Assembly: GCA_015680685.1 (NCBI GenBank)
Contig: MNCI01025086.1
Coordinates: forward strand, 760,423 to 824,422
From: Gnetum montanum
Taxonomy: Eukaryota > Streptophyta > Gnetopsida > Gnetales > Gnetaceae
Direction of reading: 5' to 3'
DNA length: 64,000 nt
The notes under the pieces were generated by a model. The model ran no database searches. It saw only the letters and a program-made list of their open reading frames with translations, and was not told the DNA's origin. The translations under genes and the position numbers were made by a program. Position 1 is the stretch's first letter; each line of letters starts with the position of its first letter. Positions 58,051-64,000 of this stretch are shown here, in pieces.

Positions 58051-58075
58051 TACCCCCACGACTAAATGAAAACTT
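58051..58075 (-). other. Element D polypurine tract (PPT1)
   Basis: Minus strand TTTTCATTTAGTCGTGGGGG then TA, abutting the LTR. It is the least decayed PPT of the family in this window. Confidence 0.75.
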
Positions 58076-58199
58076 GTCCTCAAGTTATAGTGATTACATA
58101 GTGAATAGGTATGGGATTATTGGATGGTGAAAATGGGGTTATGCCATAGTGTGGAATGAAAACAAAACAAAGACACAACACAAATAATATGCTATAACT

Positions 58200-59130
58200 A
58201 CAAAATTTTGTGGAACTCATGTAGTTCCTGGTGGCGGCGGCTCCTTCATTGGTGCTTTCCCTTTGTCTTGTGCTCTAAGTTTTGAGACTTGATGGCATTG
58301 GAGTATGGCCTGGAGCTTCTCGTCTTCGGTTTAAGGGTCTTGTGTAGTCCATGCTAATGTTCTGATGTTTGATGGAGTTGGCACTTCCCACAGATAGGGT
58401 AGTTGCAGAAACATTTGATTGGCCTTGACATATCAAGCCACAAATACCCGTCATTCCTATTTGTAGGCTCTGGCTTTATCTTTGTATTCTTGGAAATTTA
58501 CAAGCCATCGAGCCAAATCTACTGTGAAACATTTTTAGCCTTGGTAGCTTGCCTTTACCAATTCAAGTTCAGAATTTGCGATCTCTAATTTTTCCAATAA
58601 CTTCTTGCATTCTGTAGATTCTGCTTCGTATTTGACATAGGTGGTAGCTACATGTTGCTCGAGCTCTATTCTCAGGCACCCTGCTGTTAACATGGAAAGG
58701 TTGGCATATCACAGGTTTGCCAACTCCATGTATTCTGTCAGATCCTGAATCTATAGGTCCCGATTCTTAACTTTTGCTTGGTGGACACCCTTTGAGGTGA
58801 TCCCTAATAGCCTCAGGAGCGAACTCTACAAAAGATTCAAAGTTTAATTCCACAATCACCGCAATGAATGTGGACTTTTCATGGATGGCCTGAACACAAT
58901 CTTGGGGAAATGTGAGATGTTGTTCCTGTTCAGGTGCTGCAGTAGCTCCTCCTTCTACCTGCTTGGACTATACAGTAGGAGGGTCCTCTTGATGAATACT
59001 GAGTGATTTTTCCTCCTATTCTACATTTTGTCTAGGTGGGACTTGTCTTCCACCTCTCCTAGGTCGTTTGCTTCCACCTTGAGCAGGACCTTCTTGTTGT
59101 CCACATTTTGGGGCCATCTGCAATCACACG
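58200..59130 (-). pseudogene. Element D extra ORF, internally deleted
   Basis: Homologous to the extra ORF of element B at both ends (58230-58770 to 13570-14110; 58775-59130 to 15990-16335). The middle, with the conserved LIRKLCxCAG domain and most of the coiled coil, is gone. The junction is at about 58772-58780. Confidence 0.6.
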
Positions 59131-61000
59131 GGGCCAAGCATTAGTAAGGTTGTTTTTGAAGTTAAGTTATACCTTGCTACTTGTCTTAATTGATCAATTT
59201 ATTTTATCTTCGTGTGGTATTGCCCGAAAGATTGTAATAATGAGTCTGTTTTACTTAGGTGGTTTCCAATTTTAATTTCCTAGTGTGCCTAAGGTATTAA
59301 ATGATTTTTTGGCATAGTTATTCTAAATGTTAGAGCTAATTACCTTGGATAATGTCCTTTGGGCAATGATAAATTCAAAAAATGTTAGGCACTATTCGGT
59401 GGTGTCCCTCCCCCATGACTAAGTTGAACACTTCAGGTTCAAGCAGGTTTAGATGAAATTAAAATCAGAGTACTAGTAAGCAAGATATGGATATGAAAGC
59501 AAGAGTCACACAATTGCAAGTCGTAGAGAAAAAAATTTTGAAATCCTATTTATAGGTTTTATGGGACGCAATATCACATACAATACATCACGGTCCTAGT
59601 GACATGAGGCACAAGAAAAATACCAAATTTCTAAAATATTTTCCTGAAATCAACGTTGTAACTTAGGACATTGGGCTATTGTTAAGGGGTACTAAGGTAA
59701 TTAGATGGTTTTGAAGGCATGAATAATGATCTGTGGGTTTTACTAATGAGGACCTTGGGTGGTAAGTGAGAGAAAAAGGGTCATGTAATGGTGGGTGTGA
59801 GCTGTGTTATTATTTAGATGGATAATAATAAGGAAAGAAAATCATTGAAAATTATGCTAAGGGTAAGAAATGGTGGGTGTGAGCTATGTCATAAGTGAAG
59901 ATTACAAAAAATTACACAAGTGGATCCTCCCTAAAGCAGGTTTCAACCTATAATGCCCTTGTGTAACCACACTTAAAGTGTTCGTGGGCACTAGAAGGGT
60001 TAAATGTAATCCGCACTGACTCCACAAAACACAAACATGTCATTATCATCGGAATAAGGTAAGAATTCTATGTTACACATGACACGAGCTACAATTACAT
60101 GAACAGTGAGGTGAGACGAACTATAGAAAGGGATTGTAGAGATTGGGACATGAGGTAACTGACCCAGGGCACAATGAATCCTACATGTAAAGCATGATTA
60201 ACATGTCATTAACTCGTTGTTCCAAGATCAGGACCAAGTCCATTCCTCTGATCAGTGACACCACATTGTTTCATCCCATGATGAGAAACTATGAGAGTAC
60301 CATAACAACAAGGCATATGATCACTTGGCATTTTATTCAAGGAAGGAGTGATTTTTGTTTTGTGGCACTTTTTTTCTTTCTTTCTTCTCTTTTTCTTCTT
60401 TGAATACTAAATCTAGAGAAGCCACCAACCTTCAAGCATGGGTGCATGTCTTTCCAGTGGGACCCCCTAGAACAACATTGGATTTTTGAGTGCCCTTTTG
60501 ATTAATCTTACTCCCATTTTCATTAGATCTACAAGGATCTTAGTATGACCATGTTGCACGATAACACCCACAGACGTCACCAAAGAGAATCTGCAAGTCC
60601 CCTTGATGTCACATCCTAATTATACCCTCTTGGTCCATCCTTCTTCATTTTGGGTACAATGAACACAAAATTAATTTTAAGTTTTAAAAATGTCAAGAAT
60701 ATCATTGTACCCTCGAACAAAACCTCTTATTTGTAGAGTGGATGAGTGGGTGTAATGGGCTCACTGTCCAAATAATTGATCACTCGAGACTTGATAACAT
60801 AGAACACACCTCAACCAATGATCCACATGAGTGTTTTATTCGTAGATGAGATTAATTACAAAAGTGTAAAAAGATAAAAAGACAAAATAATAAAATAAGA
60901 AATTGAAAACTGAAGAATTGGAAAACAAAAAAAAAGTTGTAAAATTAAAGAAAATAAAAAGTGGCTATTAATCCTACTTGTTACTTAGAATGGGAGATAT
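59131..61000 (-). other. Element D spacer module with PPT-like motifs
   Basis: Collinear with 16331-18260 of element B. PPT-like motifs at 59406-59422 ('ccctcccccatgactaag') and 60999-61015 ('atcccccataactaaat'). No coding potential recognised; the region ends at gag. Confidence 0.6.
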
Positions 61001-62935
61001 CCCCCATAACTAAATAGTTGAGCATGGTGAGGATTAATAAATAACGGGTGAGGATCCTTGCATGTTGGAAACATTTGAACTTGATCATAGTTACCCCATT
61101 GGGGTTCACACACTTGATTATAGTAAGCATAGTGGGGCAGATTGTAAGATGTGGTTCTTGGGTAAAGAGTTGACCCACTATGATGTTTGTGATTGGAAGA
61201 TGGTATGCAAGGATCAGGACATTGCCTCCAATGGCTATGTTCATTGGGTCATATGGTTGTTGGAGTGTTGATTGGTGGCCTTGATGAAGTAACATGAGGC
61301 ATTGGGTTCGAAGATAAGGGTGCACAATAGGGTTGGACTTGTGATGATTTGGAGGATGTAGTGGCCTTGGAATTGTGTTATCCCTTCTTATGGTCATGTT
61401 TAAAGAAGGGACGGTTTTGATGTTGAGGAGGCCTCTCACTATTGTTGGAAATAGTAGCACAAGTAACATTCGGAGGTTGTTGCTACGGTGCAGACACCTT
61501 GGGAATAGTTGGTTGCGGTGTAGAAGGAGGAAAAGGATGAGAATGTTGAAACTGAGGAGAAGTGTAGGATACACAAGGTGGTGGTTGTGTTGAGTACATG
61601 GGCTGATAGTATCAAGGAGAATGGTAATGTGGTGAGATAGAGTATGTTGACCCAATTGGAGAAACAAGATGTTGGACAAGATAAGCATTTGGGTTCATCT
61701 GGTATGAAGGGTGTCTCCAGTTTAGGGGTGGTTTCCCCCATGATTGGGATTGTTTCCACTATGATCGAACACAGTATCTCTGTATGAACTCTGGATGTAA
61801 CGTGTTTCCCCAATGCTCATATAAATGTAACAAGATTGGGCATTAGCCCTTGGGGTGATTGTATAGGCATATGTTGCATTCATACATATGATTGCCAATT
61901 GAGTTCTTATTCTCTTCTACCCTTCTTTTCGATTGTCTACTGATATTTTGTCCTGCTTCTTGGGTTGTCAAAAATCTATCTCTAATGATATCAATATATT
62001 CTCCACACTTTTTATACATCTATTCCAACATCTTATTGATCTTTGCCTTGACTTCCTCTAATGATTGTTGTATTGGAAAAGATGGTTATTTCTCCTTGTG
62101 ATAGGTTGATTTCTCCTTTTTATGATTATGGACCTTTGTTAAGTTGAGATTTTGGTCCCGTTGATGTTTTTCAACACTCTCCCATCTAGCCATTTCTCCT
62201 TCTTCTTTTTCTACCTACTTAATAAGCTCTTGGACTTGATGGGTTCGTAGTTTGTATAGTTGACCTTGGGCATACATTCAATGATATGGTACATTAGCCC
62301 TTCCTTGGAGAACCCATGGCTTGAACAGTTGTTTAACAGTGAATAATATCTTTCTAAGGCCATGTCCAAGGTTTATGTTTTTCTTGTTTCAAATATTGGA
62401 TTTGTTTCCTCAAGGCTGACACTCTTGCACAGGTTTGCTATTTTTTGTTAAAGAGTTCTACCATTGTTGACCAACGTCATATTGAATTTTGTTTTAACGA
62501 TCTATACCATACTTTTGCTTGGCCAACAAGTGTCATAGGAAAGAGCTTAAGTTTTTGCCAACTGTTATCAATGTTGTTCCATGTACAAGCATCGTAGAAG
62601 GCTTGTAAATGTTGATGCAAATCTAAGTCATAGCCTCCTAAAAATTTTGGAAAGTTGTTTAAATCGAGACTGGGTAGACGGCTCTCTTTACGATGCCTAT
62701 AAGAGATTCGAACAACCTCTTGTATTTGTGTTAATCTTGTAGTGGCCAGTAGGGGTTCATCGTCATCAAGTAAGTTATGCTTTCATGCGTTGGGATGATG
62801 TTTTTTTTGTTTATGTTTATAAGAAACCCCCACCTCGGGTTTCGTACTCCAATCTTCATTGTCATATAGTTCATTGGTTCTCCAATGAACTTCCTCACTA
62901 GGTGTGGCATTATTGTAATCTTGTAGGAGAGGCAT
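60985..62935 (-). pseudogene. Element D gag (decayed)
   Basis: Start ATG ending at 62935 (MPLLQDYNNATPSEEVHWRT...), equivalent to the gag start of element B. The core 'WNNIDNSWQKLKLFPMTLVG' and 'QAKVWYRSLKQNSI*RW' lies near 62480-62600. The C-terminal part is His/Pro/Gln/Tyr-rich. Several stops. Confidence 0.65.
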
Positions 62936-63057
62936 GATTGTGAAGTTGTGTGTGAATTTATATGTGACTTTTTATAATTATTATTTTTTTAAATGATATA
63001 TCATTAAGTCCTGTACAGTGACCTTGTATGATATTACTAATCTAAATAACTAGCACC

Positions 63058-63077
63058 ATCCTCGGCAATGGCGCCAA
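63058..63077 (-). other. Element D primer-binding site (tRNA-Asp)
   Basis: Minus strand TTGGCGCCATTGCCGAGGA. It is the best preserved PBS in the window, differing from the tRNA-Asp complement at about two positions. Confidence 0.8.
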
Positions 63078-63770
63078 TGATGAGTGACGAGATACCCCTA
63101 CACTCAATCATATAAATACGAGTGTTACACGTGCTATTCGGTCGAACTCCGTAGACAGACTAGTTGTGGCATCTAGATAGTTAGCCTTAGGTCATAGTTC
63201 GCTGTCTTCCCACCTGGACTAGTATTAGTTTTGTCACGTGCGGTTTAGTCCAGGGTGAGGTGTATGATGTGTTTCTAACCTAATGCTACTCTTGAAGGCA
63301 ATGGAAGATAATATTAACTAAGCTAAGGGAGAAAGGGTGAGAAGGAATCTAGCTAGCCTAAGTGCGATGAGCATCTGTTCCTTGATTATCTATGCACATC
63401 TTGGACTTCGTGCACGACTACCACTAGGATTACCAAGCGCAAATCCTAGGTACGCTACTAGGTTACCAAGTAGCCACACTTAAATGCTCGTAATCAAGTC
63501 GTACTCATTCCATGTTTAACATGAGTTTAAGGGTGAGAGAGATTAATTAGGAAAGTAGTAAATGACAAGTAAATAAATAATTAATCTAAGTGAATGCTGC
63601 AATGATGAAGTAATCTTGATCTTTATTGCCGGTCATGTGCATGTCCAAGTATGTCACATTTGAATAAAGGATGTTGTACAATTACATTCACCACACTGCA
63701 GGCATACACTGGGAGGAAAAGGGTTGAGAGAAAAAAATTAAAACACTTAAACTAAAATTGACTTACTGAC
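63078..63770 (-). repeat. Element D 5' LTR (truncated by element E)
   Basis: Collinear with 57223-57915 of the 3' LTR. The homology ends at 'acttactgac', where a TGATGAG terminus in opposite orientation begins. The U3 promoter part should lie beyond the window's right edge. Confidence 0.75.
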
Positions 63771-64000
63771 TGATGAGACCTGAATTGCTCATAGTGTTGG
63801 CGGTCGCCTTAAGGCAGCCACGATAAGGCACCCACGTTAAGGCACCCACGTTGTATCATGGGTCGCGTTGTATCATGTGCCGCGATGTATCATGGGCCGC
63901 GATATCGCGTCTTGCCCGCGATATCGCGTACGCGATATCGCAGCCAGCCGCAATTCCTATAAATAAGAGGCGGCTCTCCCTCATTTCACATCCCAGTTTT
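63771..64000 (+). repeat. Element E LTR U3 (opposite orientation, partial)
   Basis: TGATGAGACCTG starts an LTR whose U3 reads on the plus strand. It contains three 14-bp units TAAGGCACCCACGT (63810-63851), three 17-bp units TGTATCATGGGCCGCGA (63852-63902), GATATCGCG units and the TATA box TATAAATA (63958-63965). 'aagaggcggctctccctcatttc' after the TATA box matches the transcribed start region of the other LTRs of the family. The element continues outside the window. Confidence 0.75.
63918..63941. promoter_or_regulatory. Perfect 24-bp palindrome upstream of element E TATA box
   Basis: Two GCGATATCGC halves joined by a GTAC centre, with no mismatch; it lies 16 bp upstream of the TATA box. All its CpGs are intact, unlike in the older LTR copies. 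Confidence 0.8.

Larger units (their letters stand above)
57223..63770 (-). mobile_element. Element D: non-autonomous Athila-like element, sibling of B
   Basis: 3' LTR 57223-58050, internal 58051-63077, 5' LTR 63078 to about 63770, where another LTR (element E) cuts it. The internal order on the minus strand is PBS, gag, spacer with PPT-like motif, extra ORF, PPT. No pol. It shares most sequence with element B but lacks about 1.9 kb of the extra ORF. Confidence 0.8.

Noticed and set aside
60981-61688. 235-residue minus-strand ORF
   Set aside because: It overlaps the gag C-terminal region of element D in another frame. The gag start and core of D align with those of B in a different register, so this ORF is probably not the translated frame.
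63810-63902. CRISPR-like array in the U3 of element E
   Set aside because: The units are directly adjacent without spacers, lie in a plant LTR and precede a TATA box.

Overview
This window is repeat-rich plant nuclear DNA with one recognisable host gene. It is eukaryotic: there are spliced exons with GT/AG introns, a Golgi-type glycosyltransferase of the plant/fungal GT34 kind, Ty3/gypsy, Ty1/copia and LINE remnants, and no operons. Old, deeply nested LTR retrotransposons with CpG decayed to TpG/CpA, plus a small gene spread over 6.2 kb, suggest a very large genome. A conifer or other gymnosperm is my best guess, but the sequence alone does not prove it.

Layout. 1-10082: an Athila-like gypsy element (A, minus strand). 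Its 3' LTR is split by a 4.3-kb insertion carrying gene fragments (LRR, RuvB-like, PPR) and an assembly gap. 10084-10640: a decayed copia integrase into which A inserted. About 11290-22480: a LINE whose reverse transcriptase is split by a 9-kb related element (B, 12165-21220) with target-site duplication attct. 23833-28610: a non-autonomous copia-like element (H, TSD agcta) whose left LTR holds a solo Athila-type LTR (G, TSD tatgt). 29943-36166: a four-exon GT34-family gene on the minus strand, complete from ATG to stop. 36167-39590: its upstream region, a LINE scrap, an orphan ORF and a partial duplicate of the gene's upstream DNA. 39739-56406: a plus-strand gypsy element (F) split by Athila-like element C (43241-53985, TSD gtaat), which contains a second gap. 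57223-63770: element D, a sibling of B, interrupted at its right end by the LTR of element E, which runs off the window in the opposite orientation.

The elements A, B, C, D, E and G share one LTR family (TGATGAG...CATCA). Their U3 lies just upstream of a TATA box and carries arrays of a palindromic GATATC/CGCG unit. Primer-binding sites resemble the 3' end of tRNA-Asp, as in Athila/Tat elements. A and C encode decayed gag-pol. B and D have gag and an Athila-type extra ORF but no visible pol. In B, C and D a polypurine-tract-like motif occurs three times, apparently at module boundaries; this is the most unusual structural feature of the window.

No retroelement reading frame here is intact. 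The only gene likely to make a functional protein is the GT34 gene. The two runs of N are each flanked by exact direct duplications and look like unmerged contig ends.
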